NCBI RefSeq assembly: GCF_042453785.1
Contig: NC_091675.1
Location: forward strand, 50,540,501-50,604,500
Direction of reading: 5' to 3'
DNA from: Malus domestica
Taxonomy: Eukaryota > Streptophyta > Magnoliopsida > Rosales > Rosaceae
Length of the DNA: 64,000 nucleotides
Part shown: positions 46,051-57,033 of the stretch, piece after piece
How the letters are laid out: each line of letters begins with the position of its first letter
Position numbering within the stretch: the stretch's first letter is position 1
Translations under genes and position numbers: made by a program
Notes under the pieces: generated by a model
What the model saw: only the letters and a program-made list of their open reading frames with translations
What the model was told of the DNA's origin: nothing
The model's database searches: none

Positions 46051-46100
<50 letters not shown>

Positions 46101-47179
46101 TAAATATTGCTCCATGTAGCACATTATTCACGGGATGGATGCCAACAATTCTGCGAGCAGGCAGAGGATTGACATTGTGGGAAAAGGCGAGCCCAGACCC
46201 ACCACCCAAAATGCTGGAACTTTACTCATACGAAAACAATCCGGTGAGACAATGGTCTTTCATTGAATCATTCCAATATGCCATGATTTAGGCATCCGCA
46301 TGTGTTTTCATATTTCTTATGAGAATTGTAGTTTACTTGTAACAAGTCTTTTTGCCTGTTGTCACAATTTGGGCTTCAATCCTCTCTTCTTTTCTCCCTA
46401 TCATTTACCGGTTTGTTTAAAATTATTTCTAGTTTGCACATAAAATGGTCATTTTAATCTGTTTTACTGAGCTCTAACGGCCTGAATTGGAGGGAGAGGA
46501 GAGAAAATGACAGTCTTATAAGAAAGAAGAGAGAAAATGACAGACACAAATCACAATCTGCTTTAATTTGAGACTTGGCCTTCATTTGGCTAAATTAGGA
46601 CGTGATTGTCCAAAGATTTATGTAGTCGTAGTTTCCATAAATGGTGATGGAATTTCCAAGTGCTATCAGTAAAAACAATTTTCAGCGTGACAGTTGAGGC
46701 CAAATTCCAGAGTCATTTGACAATCATTTTCTGTATTTTATGCTGGAAGTAGTTTGCTGATAAACCCTACAACGACTTGTGGCATTTCATGTGATTTGTA
46801 ATATCTTTCTCTTCCCCCTCACACACACGCCTTCATTTTCCTTTGTTTCCAGTATGCACGAATTGTGCGCGAGGCACTTTGTGAATTGGAACTTCCTTAC
46901 ATCCTTCAAAACGTGGGAGAAGGGTCCCTGCGGTCGAAGTTGCTTGAGGCATCTGGATCCAAAGAGGTTAGCATTTGTGAACATCTATTTCTCAGATGAT
47001 TTTTCTTAGCGTATGTGCTAATCTCCTGTTGAGAACCCTAAGGATGACTGCAAAAACTGTCTCCGTTATAGGTTCCTTACCTGATTGATCCTAACACCGG
47101 TACTCATGTCGGTGACTACAAGAAGATTCTGTCGTACTTGTTCCAGACATATTCAGCAGCCACTCTTGTACAGTTATAA
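42884..47179 (+). CDS. Plastid-type protein with two thioredoxin/GST-N-like domains
   Basis: Ten exons in phase: 42884-43231, 43543-43581, 43891-44017, 44356-44417, 44524-44591, 44934-44983, 45967-46036, 46120-46243, 46853-46966 and 47072-47179; 369 aa. The Ser/Pro-rich N-terminus (MSLASLTSCSQTLVYYSSSK) looks like a chloroplast transit peptide. Domain 1 (about 167-245) has the glutaredoxin-like site ACPFCRRVREAL with C174 and C177, then FPFLIDPNTGISMYESGEIV. Domain 2 (about 285-365) repeats the fold with PYARIVREALCELELPYIL and VPYLIDPNTGTHVGDYKKIL but has no CxxC. This matches the plant family annotated as thioredoxin family protein (Arabidopsis At5g03880, from memory). Substrate unknown. 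It is convergent with QTRT2, 705 bp away. Confidence 0.92.
45049..45138. repeat. (CT/GT)n and (CA)n compound microsatellite
   Basis: Pyrimidine-rich TCTCTG/TCTG run passing into CACACACACACA, inside an intron of the thioredoxin-like gene. Confidence 0.9.
45613..45808 (+). mobile_element. tRNA-derived SINE with perfect 16-bp TSD
   Basis: 196 bp: A-box TAGTCTAGTGGTCAGG, B-box GGGTTCGACACC and a terminal A20 tract. GTACATTGAACTTGTA flanks it exactly at 45597-45612 and 45809-45824. It lies in sense orientation in the intron between exons 6 and 7 of the thioredoxin-like gene. The perfect duplication and good boxes suggest a relatively recent insertion. Confidence 0.96.
46055..46096. repeat. (CT)n microsatellite
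   Basis: About 21 CT repeats just after the exon 7 donor of the thioredoxin-like gene. Confidence 0.9.
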
Positions 47180-47883
47180 AATTTAGTTGCACTCGGAAGC
47201 TGAGATGAATCTGATCGCCCTCTAATCAGCTCAGGCCTTGTTTAAGTACGTATCTGTATACCTCAAATGATTGATTCTCGTTCATTCATATGGTACACGG
47301 TTTTTTATTCTCATGCATTGATCTTTATGCTAGTGCTACTCATTGTTAAAACCTAGATCTGTCCGAAATTGAGGGCAAGCGTTTCCTTCTTTAGAATGTC
47401 TGCTCACTCTGTCTCAAGACTCAAAATTCGGTCCGATACATCATTAAACCGTGCCCGATTGAGCTGCCAGATGGTCGGACTAATGTGGCACCGTTGTCCG
47501 TCCCTTCGTGCCATAAGGGAGTTTATCTTTGACATCGAACTACAGGACGGTTGAAACTTGGGTAACCCACGTCCGCTTCTAAAATGACGTTAAGTGCATT
47601 GATCTTGCTTTGAATATATGGTTTCAAATGATCCTTTATTTCCTGCACAAGAGAAAGAGCTACCATCTAAGAACTAGAACTTATTGAACATCTTGGGAGT
47701 GACAGATTGGGATAACGGAAAAAGTGACGCTTTCGAATACCGATTCGAAGGCGTCGCTTGTATAAATTTCACATTTCCACTGGTTCATCAATATGGTATA
47801 ATTGTAAAAGAACAGGCGGGCACGCGTGTGCAGACGCTCTATGATGTCTATAAGATAACAAAACTGAAATGCGCATAACGAGT
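47180..47883. other. Spacer between two convergent genes
   Basis: Holds the 3' UTRs of the thioredoxin-like gene (+) and QTRT2 (-). No other gene supported; short frames at 47369-47554 and 47684-47878 have no recognisable content. Confidence 0.6.
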
Positions 47884-50800
47884 TCACATGAAGGCGGCAG
47901 CAGCAGCAGCTTCAGCAGCAACATGATAACATCTACTCTCAACGAATTTCTGTCTGAACTGGTCAAAATTACCGGACTTAATCGCTTCCCGTATAGAACG
48001 GAAGAATCCTAGATAATGGTGGGTATTATGTCTGCACAATCAAAGGACAATCTGATGATGATGACGACGACGACAGTAATGATCACAGCTACGACGACAA
48101 CAGTAGTGATGCAAGTAATAATGATATTGAATGGAAGCAAAACAGCACATACATTTCTAGTAGAGTCTGAGCCAGCATTTCGCGAACATTGAGCAGGTGA
48201 TTGATGTACGCCTTTGTATGATTCTTGCACGTGTAGCAGTTACAATTTGCAACAATGGGTGACATATCTTTCCTGAAAGAGTTAAAAAACAAATCATGGA
48301 TCTCGTAGGGAAATATCGTGTTAAGAGTTACAGCACTACACTAATTATTTTTGGATCCGTTTGGCAATAAATGATAAACTAAATATGGTAACATTTCAAG
48401 AAATTTAACATAAACGCAAAGACGCCCTTCATGACAATGTCATGCAAAAACTTCTAGAGCCCCAAGCGAGTCCACAGGTTACAGTGTTCTAGTTCTTTAC
48501 TTTTATATTATCAAATTTCGTTTTGTGTTTTCTTTTATGTTGCTTTAATATACTTTGCACTGAAAGTTTATCCTAAATCACTCGACAATCGACATGCCAT
48601 GCGCCTTATTCCTTTATGTCAAACTTGATATCTACTAATTAAAATTACCAAGGGGATAGATTGAACAAACTCATGAACACTGTTAGTGGTACAAGTAGAA
48701 ATAGACGTCATTAGTTACCTGTAAGCTGTTGCTCTCAGATTAATCTTTGTCTGGTCAGTTCCAATATTAGTCAACTCAATACCAGATGCATTCATCTCAA
48801 CTCCATCAAGGGGAAACGTAAGTGCAAAGCCGCCAAGGGTAAGATGGCATATGTACCTGCAAAAATTGATACAAATCATCCCCTTTTGGATCATGGTAAC
48901 AGCAAGGAGAAAGACATTCAAATTAGTTAGAAGACTGAGCAACTCACGTTGAATCAAAGACATCAATGCCGGCAGCAACGCCCTGCAAGACCTCCTCTGT
49001 GAGATAGAAAGAAAAAGCTCATTTGCCGATAATTGTGAACGAATAATCATGCATTTGACCAAAGGTATAGTTAACTGTTGAAAACATTTTCCTTTAACGG
49101 ATCTCCCCAAGTTCATAATAACTGGAAAACTGCAATTTATTAGCCTTTTTTTTTTATAAAAAATAAGAAACACAATGAATTTTAAACTTTTCAATAGTCC
49201 TCAAAAGGTACCACCAACAAGAAACAGAATATCAATAACACAACAAAAAGCTAAACAGCACCCATCCTACAAGAAAACATAAAACTAATCAAACAATCTA
49301 CATGGAAAAATTCTAAAAGCTACTTTTTTCCAAGTTAACAAAAGAAAGGGCAGTTACAAAATGTGGAAGAAACTGATGGCAAACCAATACCCAAAACATG
49401 CAGAGTCCTGAATTTTTTCTTGATAAATTAGGCTGTTTATTTCTGAAAAAAATTTCACACAAAACATTCGAACCATAACAATTTCCTCAGAAGTCTAGAT
49501 GTACCAACAACAAATTGGTAAGACCACCAGTTTATCATAACATTGGTAGACCTGTTACCTGGAAGTCCAAGCCCACTGATCAAGCGTGGTTTCTCTTCTT
49601 GTAAGATATCCTGAACATTTATACGAGTATTAGATATCAAAAATCGAAATATAAATGAAGACATTTTTTGTTTTGATGTACGAAGTATGAGAATAGGGTT
49701 TGATCAAGTTCAGGGGAAAACTGAAGGCTCCAGTTTGTGACTTACAGTAACAGCATTAAGGAGAGCAGGACGCTCATAAATGTTCTCTCCAAGCCCAAAT
49801 CCTCCGATCCAATAACCTGGAGAAAAAAATATTTTCATAGCAAATTATATAGCAATGCGATTAAATAAGGGTGTTAATAATGACACTCCAAAAATCTCAT
49901 TGTGCACTCCTCTATTTTTCTTTCTAAATTATAAAGTTTGGAGTGCACAATGAGATTTTAAGAGTGCCAATAACAGCGCCCTTTTAATACACCAAACTAT
50001 TAGAAATATTGGTAAGAAAGAAATCCAAATGAAATTGTTTGGCACTAATTTCCTATTGTTTTGTCATGTTCACAAAAGCTTCAAATGTTTAGAAAATTAC
50101 AAGAAAACCCAAAGTGGAAGTTCAGTTCCATATGGGAGTGTTCATTCTCAATTATTATGCTGAAGTTATTAGCTGTTATAAATTGTGTCTATTTTTGGTA
50201 GTCAGAAGTTTTTGTTAGGTTTCAAATCGTTTTAATTGGTCTTTAAATAAACTTAGTCCATGTAATTTTGTTTCCTTATCCAAATTTTTTACGGGGTTCT
50301 CTTGATTGAACAAATTCGTTTTTCTTGAAAAAAAAAATCTAATAAGTTCTAAGATATGATGCAACATACAAGTAGGAGATAAGGAAGAAACAAAGAATTG
50401 TAGAAACCTGATACATTTCGGCTAGCCACCTCTTGGGCACATCTCTCACGTTCATTTACAGAAGACCCACCAACAATAGATCCAAAGACAGGTCCACCTG
50501 CCTACATTTTGAGCAATATATGTCCATCATTCAGTCTGAACAGAAAAGAGTAAACTCAGATTTATATTATCAACGAAAAGAAGAAGAAAGAATGCTCTAT
50601 ATATTGTAGCACAATTTCTTTTTCATTTTAAAACGTCTAGGTCTGCTAGCAGCACACCTAGTATATAACGCATACGCCAGTGATTGTATAGGCAATGGGC
50701 ATATATGATGCCACTACCTCTCTAAAATGGGTCTTTCATAATGGCACAAAAGTACCGTCTTTTACCTGATTTAGCTCAATGCATTCATCAAGCCATCTTA

Positions 50801-51556
50801 TAGTTCGATCAACCGAGGTCTTGTTCCTCTTCTCAGAGACCCATACAGGAACTTCATCTGCCAAAGTGGTCCACATATTGGGCTTCAAGCAAGTAATCAA
50901 CTCGACATACTCAACGGGTTTCATCTACAAGCACATAAAAAGACTATACAGTCACCACCAGAGTCACCATTATTAACTAACCCGAAAACAAACTAGTTGT
51001 AGTCAGGTAGAAATCAACTTATTCCAGAAAGCAAGATGAGGCAATTACCAAATGGCGACCAGAAGGAGTCTCGAAAGATGCTCCAAATTTGTTACTGCTA
51101 TTACATTCAGGAAGGCATTGAATGGAGTCCCTTGGAATGCACACGAACCCGTGTTCGGGCAAGCCGAGCAACTGATGCAGTCCTCCTATTTTTGAAATTG
51201 TTTGAGGTGAGGGGACTTCCAAGCTGCAAAGTCAAACAATGCTTGAAATGTTGAACTGTCTTCTCACAGACCAATTCACAAACAGGTAGAATGTAATATC
51301 AATGTGGCGAAAGTAGAAACAAGGAAAAGCTGGAGGGTATAAATATAATTACTTACAAGTGGAGGGAGCTAACATGGAAGAGACGGGAATCAGGGAAAGG
51401 AAGAGAAGGAAGAAGGTCAGGAGGGGTGAACTGGGGCAGGCCCTTTCGGGTGGATAGGAGAAGAGAAGGGGTCTCTATTGGGGTCGGGCAGCTGCCCAAG
51501 TGGAGAACCCCGGTCCGCGCTCTTCCGCCGCTCCATGCCTTCACCGCGAATTTCAT
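47884..51556 (-). CDS. QTRT2: Queuine tRNA-ribosyltransferase accessory subunit 2 (QTRT2)
   Basis: Non-catalytic partner of QTRT1 in the enzyme that swaps guanine-34 for queuine in GUN-anticodon tRNAs; in animals the complex is at the outer mitochondrial membrane. Ten exons in phase: 51556-51357, 51223-51049, 50924-50766, 50501-50408, 49816-49746, 49610-49559, 48996-48948, 48856-48719, 48272-48153 and 48031-47884; 401 aa. Family segments: MKFAVKAWSGGRARTGVL, TISKIGGLHQLLGLPEHGF, GGPVFGSIVGGSSVNERERC, GFGLGENIYERPALLNAV, VAAGIDVFDSTYICH and GGFALTFPLD. The TGT zinc site is complete: C323, C325 and C328 (NCNCYTCKNHT) and H354. The start is the first ATG of the family-like N-terminus. The protein ends in an Ala-rich tail (AAEAAAAAAFM) coded by a GCT/GCA run. 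Confidence 0.95.
49869..49982. mobile_element. Short fold-back MITE in QTRT2 intron 5
   Basis: Arms AGGGTGTTAATAATGACACT and AGTGCCAATAACAGCGCCCT are approximate inverted repeats. The inner arms CTCCAAAAATCTCATTGTGC / GCACAATGAGATTTTAAGAG match well. About 114 bp. A related copy is at 51714-51831. Confidence 0.75.
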
Positions 51557-51713
51557 ATCGACAGAGACAAACAGCTTTGGATTTAGAGTCGGAGAGCGGC
51601 AGGAGGAGTTGTAGGGTTTTGCAGAATTTGCTCTCTTTTGGCGGTAAATACAAGGGTTTTGCGAGTCTCTGACCCAATTTTCTCCCATTGGAAAAGTAAC
51701 ATATTTTGGGCAA

Positions 51714-51831
51714 TTTTTTTTCGGAATTATTATTAAAACTTCAAAAATCTCATTTTACTATTTTTTCTTTCTAATTATAAAAAATTTAGAGTGTAAAATG
51801 AGATTTTTAAAGTGCTATTTACAATTCCCTA
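51714..51831. mobile_element. Second, diverged copy of the same MITE, upstream of QTRT2
   Basis: AAAAATCTCATTTTACTATT and AGAGTGTAAAATGAGATTTT form a hairpin like the intron copy; the outer arms have decayed. It sits about 160 bp 5' of the QTRT2 start codon. Confidence 0.65.
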
Positions 51832-52188
51832 TATCTAAATTATACGAAGAGTAATGCTAGAAAGATTAAAATTTTAAATCAAATTTGCAAATCGAATTAT
51901 GTGGATGTTAATTGGATTATTATTTCAGTGTTGATTAACGTGCTTATTTTCTATTAATGAATTAATTGATTTACAAAATTTGGTTTAAAATTTTGGTCTA
52001 CAAAGCATTATCCTTATAAGAAAGCCCATTGATGTCACAATTGCAGAATTTACACTTTCAAAATTTTTATTTGTTCTAATATGTAAATAAATAGCAAATA
52101 TGGTCCAATTAATAAATGCCCAAGTCTCCTTTGAATCCAAATTCCAATAAGATCCCCATGCTTCACTCGCACATACTGCTCCTGGAAG
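51832..52188. other. Intergenic, nothing recognised
   Basis: AT-rich DNA between the MITE and the minus-strand Cassandra element. Confidence 0.5.
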
Positions 52189-52784
52189 TGTAACATCCCA
52201 GACTTGAGTCTACCGTAGCACGATATTATTTACTTTGGGCCCTGGTCACGCCCTCATGGTTTTGTTTCTAGGAACTCATGCGAGAACTTCCTAGTGGATC
52301 ACCCATCCTAGGAATACTCTCGCCTGAACTCACTTAACTTCGGAGTTTCTATGGAAACTGAAGCCAGTAAGCTTCCAAAATGCCGTGTGCTATAGGAGGT
52401 GGGCATGTACATATAAGGTACATCACCCCCTTTCCATTGGTCAATGTGAGATGTTACAATTCACCCCCCTTAAGGACCCGATGTCCTCTTCAGCACACTC
52501 GCACTGAACATCAGACTGGCTCTGATACCATTCTGTGACATCCCAGACTCAACTCCATCGTAGCACGATATTGTCCGCTTTGAGCCCCGGCCACGCCCTC
52601 ACGGTTTTGTTTCTGGGAACTCACGTGATAACTTCCCAGTAGGTCACCTATCCTAGGAATGGTCTTGCCCGAACTCGCTTAACTTCGGAGTTCCGATGAA
52701 ACCCGAAGCCAGTGAGCTCCCAAAATGCCTCGTGCTATAAGAGGTGGGCATGTACATATAAGGCACATCACCCCCTCTCCGTTA
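52189..52784 (-). mobile_element. Cassandra TRIM with both LTRs (minus strand)
   Basis: On the minus strand the 5' LTR is 52784-52534, the primer site TGGTATCAGAGCC is 52530-52518, a short internal domain ends in a purine tract (CTTAAGGGGGGTGAA), and the 3' LTR is 52458-52189. Both LTRs contain the 5S-derived AAGTTAAG and CTAGGATGGGTGA blocks. The 5' LTR has lost about 20 bp at its outer edge (expected TGTAACATCTCACATTGACC is absent), so no target duplication can be read. These LTRs (ending TCTGGGATGTTACA) differ from the copies at 12.5 and 14.4 kb and form another subfamily. Confidence 0.93.
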
Positions 52785-54180
52785 AAAGAATAAACCTCAG
52801 ACTAATTATACGAAACTCCAACGATTCAATTGATACCTCTAATAATTTTGAGACGAAATAAAAGAAGTGTTTCATAATACATTGTTTCTTTCGTTCACGT
52901 ATTGAATCCCACCAAAGTAAACCGGACCGATCTATCTCATTAACAAATTTTGTGGACAGAGGGCACAGACCTCAGACATTAAACTCATTATTATAGAGCT
53001 TACTGGGGAAGTATTGAATTAAAGTCATTTACGTGTGCCGATTTCTTTATGGTTGACTTAGCAATTGGGATACTGGTTTCATTATAATCCTTTTTTTTCT
53101 TCTTACATTCTAATTTTTATATTCATGGCTTGTAAATAATTGATTTTAGAACCAGATTTTTCAATTCGGATTATGGCTATGGGCCCTTTTAATCCAAATT
53201 TTGTTTGAGGACCAAAATGTAAGATTAAATTTACTGTCTTTCAAAATTGGTCTTAACATTTTTTAACATTCCAAACAAATATCAACCTATTGAAAACGTC
53301 TCATCCCCTTACCATACAAATGTATTTTAATCATATCCAAAAATAATAATGTGCAAGAAGCAACGCTGAAAGCTCAAGCTTTTGTGATGGCTAATTTCCT
53401 AAACAAGTGTAATGTGTTTGTAATAGATTAGTGCTAGAATTTAGGCGTTTTCTAGTGTCTAGGTTTGAAGACTTGCAAGTCAAGGACAATCAAAGGCAAT
53501 ATGATTTCGTGGTTCGCTTAAGGTAAAGTTCATGTGCATTATTTTAGGAAAAATATAAATTGTGTGTTTATATTTTATTAAGAGAGTCAGACCAGGGGTT
53601 TTCTGTCTTTGCCAATCATAAGTTCTGTGCGAGAAAAAGCTTCGAGTCAAGAAATCTATATGCATTCATATCATCATTCATATTGTGTTCTAGCCATGGG
53701 CGAACCTTCGTGCTCTGAGATGACTGCGTTCAACCAAGATGAGACGAAGAAACATGTACGAAGACAAGAAGGCAAGGCAGTCTTTGAGTCTTGTATTTAT
53801 TGTTTGATCTTGGTGAATTATTCATGTCAGTGTGCCCATGAATTTTCTCCGTTGTATGTGGGGTGTTACCACTTTAAGAAAAATCCTTGTGTTCTAGTTT
53901 GCTTTTTATTTTATTTATTTACTGTTGCATCGCAAGATTGAAATTGTTTTTCTCTTTTGAGTTGAGTTTCACGATCCTCTGTGCCTTCAAAATAAAAAAA
54001 AAAGAGAAAATTATACTAAGCAAAGCATAAATGTCATTCTCAATTCAATGATTAAACTCAAATCCCTCTTTTAAAAAGGTAGATTCTAAGGTTATCGATT
54101 TGAATGTTCATTCCTACTGTTCTATTTTCTTTGTCGGTGTTCTTTCCTAGACACGATCCACTTCATTATTCACACAAAGG
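52785..54180. other. Intergenic with an unassigned low-copy-looking stretch
   Basis: No supported gene. A 110-codon open frame at 53609-53941 and the leader-like sequence before it have no domain I recognise. An LTR or decayed transcript is possible, but no termini were found. Confidence 0.4.
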
Positions 54181-54525
54181 CTTGAATCTCAATCCAGAAC
54201 ATCAATAACCAAATTAAATGGAAGATTTTTTCTAGGAATCGAAACACAAATCGATACTATGTATTATAATATAAGTGGAGAGGCTTCTTATATTATAACA
54301 GGTGATGTATCAAATTGTCTTATAAGTATACTGAAAAATCTATCTCCAGACGTTTGAATCTCAATTCAGAACATCAATAACTAAATTAAACAGAAGATTT
54401 TTCCTATGCAACCGCAATAGAAATCGGTAAATCATGTGTCATAATATAAGCTAAAACGATATATTTTTTAGTGTCTCTGCTTGTATTATAACACGTAATA
54501 TATCGACTCGTGTTTTGAATATATT
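54181..54525. repeat. 172-bp tandem duplication
   Basis: TTGAATCTCAAT(C/T)CAGAACATC plus AATAACYAAATTAAA and GAAGATTTTT occurs near 54182 and 54354 with an offset of 172 bp. The rest of both units is similar but diverged (TATTATAACA(G/C)GT). Confidence 0.8.
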
Positions 54526-54534
54526 GAAAAATGG

Positions 54535-54668
54535 GGTGTGTTATCCACACACCCCATTTTACTTTTCACACCCCTTGATAATTTCTGTCCGTTGATCTTC
54601 TTCAATTCATTCAATCTGACGACTAAAAATTAAAAAGGTATGTGAGAAGTAAAATGAGGTGTGTGTCT
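54535..54668. mobile_element. Fold-back MITE adjoining the hAT element
   Basis: Left CACACACCCCATTTTACTTT and right AGAAGTAAAATGAGGTGTGT are inverted repeats around an interior with CTGTCCGTTGATCTTCTTC. The hAT-type element starts a few bases beyond its right end. Confidence 0.75.
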
Positions 54669-54680
54669 CTCCCCTCGTAA

Positions 54681-55629
54681 CAGGGGCGGATCCACAGTGG
54701 GGTCGTCGGGGTCGCACGACCCCTTGGAAAGCATGGAAACAACCTTGAAGCTCCCATACGCGACCTCTTGGAACTGGGGTCGTCGGGGTCGGAGTCACAC
54801 GCCAAGTGTTCGACAAAAATCCTGAACGAAGCTCGGCACTGCAGGAAGAGGAAGAAGAAGAAGCAAGCTATTACTATGCCATACGGATATGCTTGAGTTT
54901 GCATCCATTGATGACTTCTGCAATACCACATTTGATCCGTCTTTTGTTTCCCTAAGCCGGATGTTGGATGCTATGGCGCTTCTCATTCCTCACCTTAAAT
55001 GCAATTGTGTGCAGGTGATGAAGAGACCCGGTGTAATTAGAAGACCGCTCGAGTTTGAGGAGGTGAATCCTCAAGGAAAAGTAGAGGATCACAAACAGAG
55101 TGGAAAGAAACAGAAACAGAAAAAGAGGAATAAGAGTAACAAGAGTAAAAGCGGTAGTGACAGAATTGTGACAAAGGTGAAGACTAAGCTCAAGAGTTGA
55201 TTAATACAAAACTGTTTTCGGGTTTTTTTTTTTCCAGTTCCATTCTTTCCATGGCGTAAGCATCATCAATTTTCTACGTTTTGGAAGATGAAAGAGTTAG
55301 AAGAGAAGACAGATCGAGCGGAGATGCTTAATCTATGCGTGCTGGTAGAAATTCAATTGCCATAATTTTTGTATCTTTTAATTCTTTTCTCTTCTCCTGT
55401 GTTGCATGCAGTAGTTTGGTAGAAACTGTATCAGCTATGTATTAAAGCCATTTAACTTATCCGACATTGCACCAAACGCCCGACTAATGGAGTTAGTACT
55501 ATCCGACGACTATTTATCTTATCCAACTGAAATAGTCAGTACAGTCCGAAGTACCAAACGAGACTAAAAAAAAATTTCGCGCTGCGCGCGCTATGACCTC
55601 ACAAACATTATTTCCTGGATCCGCTACTG
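54681..55629 (+). mobile_element. 949-bp non-autonomous hAT-type element with 8-bp TSD
   Basis: Ends CAGGGGCGGATCCA and TGGATCCGCTACTG are short terminal inverted repeats of hAT style. CCTCGTAA flanks the element exactly at 54673-54680 and 55630-55637, the 8-bp duplication expected for hAT. There is no transposase. The left part has an internal GGGGTCGTCGGGGTCG repeat (54698 and 54776). The middle contains the lysine-rich ORF, and the right end has a palindromic GCGCTGCGCGCGC. Confidence 0.92.
54889..55200 (+). CDS. Lysine-rich ORF carried by the hAT element
   Basis: 103-codon frame, ATG 54889 to TGA 55200. The N-terminal third (MLEFASIDDFCNTTFDPSFV) looks globular. The middle has VMKRPGVIRRPLEFEEVNP, and the C-terminus is a basic low-complexity run (KKQKQKKRNKSNKSKS). 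No family recognised. As it lies wholly inside a hAT element with no transposase, a captured host-gene fragment is the simplest reading; whether it is transcribed cannot be told. GTGCAG at 55010-55015 could be a retained or former splice acceptor. Confidence 0.4.
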   Translation: MLEFASIDDFCNTTFDPSFVSLSRMLDAMALLIPHLKCNCVQVMKRPGVIRRPLEFEEVNPQGKVEDHKQSGKKQKQKKRNKSNKSKSGSDRIVTKVKTKLKS

Positions 55630-55637
55630 CCTCGTAA

Positions 55638-56967
55638 TGTATTTTATTTTTTAGTCAAACCCTCATAATGTATTCTATATATGTCGCAATTAGACAAAGG
55701 CTTTATAACCACACCATGTCCCTTTTCGAGTTTAAAAAGCTTTGCAGCACAGCAAAAGACATTAATAATCAAAAGCATCACATCTTCCCTATTATAAAAG
55801 AGAAAAAAATATCAGAAATATATCAACAAACATCAGCGGCCGTTACACCAACCATGTTATTTCTACCAACTGAAACAGCGGTGGTGGCCTTCGTGTGTAT
55901 ATCAACCCTCCAACAACCTATCTTGCTTCACTTCTAAGATGAAGACTTCAGATTTCAATTAGAGAGCAAGATATAATTAATCACTTCTAGTTCCTTTAAT
56001 TAAGAGAATAATACATATATAATCCGGGTCCCATTTATGGAATTCTATCCATGATTAGGGCTATTATTGACTCTAGAAATTGTTGTGGTTCGGGAAAAAT
56101 ACTTGGAGGTGCTTTTTGAAGTACCTATCAACTTTTCTAGAAAGCACTTCGATAATTTAAAAGAACTTGTAAATTTTTACACCAAACGTAGTTGAACGCT
56201 TGTAGTCCTTCTAAGAGGGGCCTATAGCCAAACATGGTGGTTAAACTCCACTATGATGATAATAGTGTGGGAGAGCTAAGGTGCAAAATAGTTGAAACGG
56301 TGATAAAAAAAAATTAGAAACTAAAAACTTGTTTCTTAGTTGTTTTCATTTTTTATTAAAAAAATGACAACTGAAAACTAAAATTAAGTCAAATTATAAA
56401 AACTCATCAAAGTAACTTTGGTTACTTATTTTTTATTTTTTTTGAAAATTAAAAACTAAGACACGATGTGTTTATTAAACAATTTTTTGATGTGAGTTTT
56501 ATAGTAGGGGTGTATTTGTGCTCACCGTCCTACTTATTATTGTAGAATGAGGTTAAATTTTGAGATTTAAATTTATTTACTCAATAGATCTCGAAACTTA
56601 AACTTCTCAAACAGTGATGAACATGATTATGAGCATCCTTATCATTTAAGATGATAAACAAAAACAAAAACAAAAACATTACTTTATAGTGTATGTGAAG
56701 GTAGAAAGTACTTGGGGACATTTTTGAGGATACACACTACGGTACCATGGATCTGGTAATATGCCATCATCACTTAAGTAACTCTCAAGAACCAGGGTGC
56801 CACTGTTTCCCTCTACCCTCCTTAATTTAATGTATTATGTACCAACTTTGCTAACCTCTCATTGAAAAGCAGAAACAAACAATAAAGCCACGTCTCCTCC
56901 TTCTCTTCCATTCCCCACCGCTTACATCCACCTTCTGTTCATAAAACCTCAGATCAATATTATCTCC

Positions 56968-56972
<5 letters not shown>
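55638..56972. other. Intergenic/promoter region of the GXM gene
   Basis: No gene recognised. Around 56090-56240 a GGTGCTTTTTGAAG...CACCAAACG stretch looks like MITE debris. The last part should be the promoter of the DUF579 gene. Confidence 0.45.

Positions 56973-57018
<46 letters not shown>
56973..57018. repeat. (CT)n microsatellite in the GXM 5' UTR
   Basis: About 22 CT units ending 16 bp before the start codon. Confidence 0.9.
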
Positions 57019-57021
<3 letters not shown>

Positions 57022-57033
57022 TCATCAAGCACC

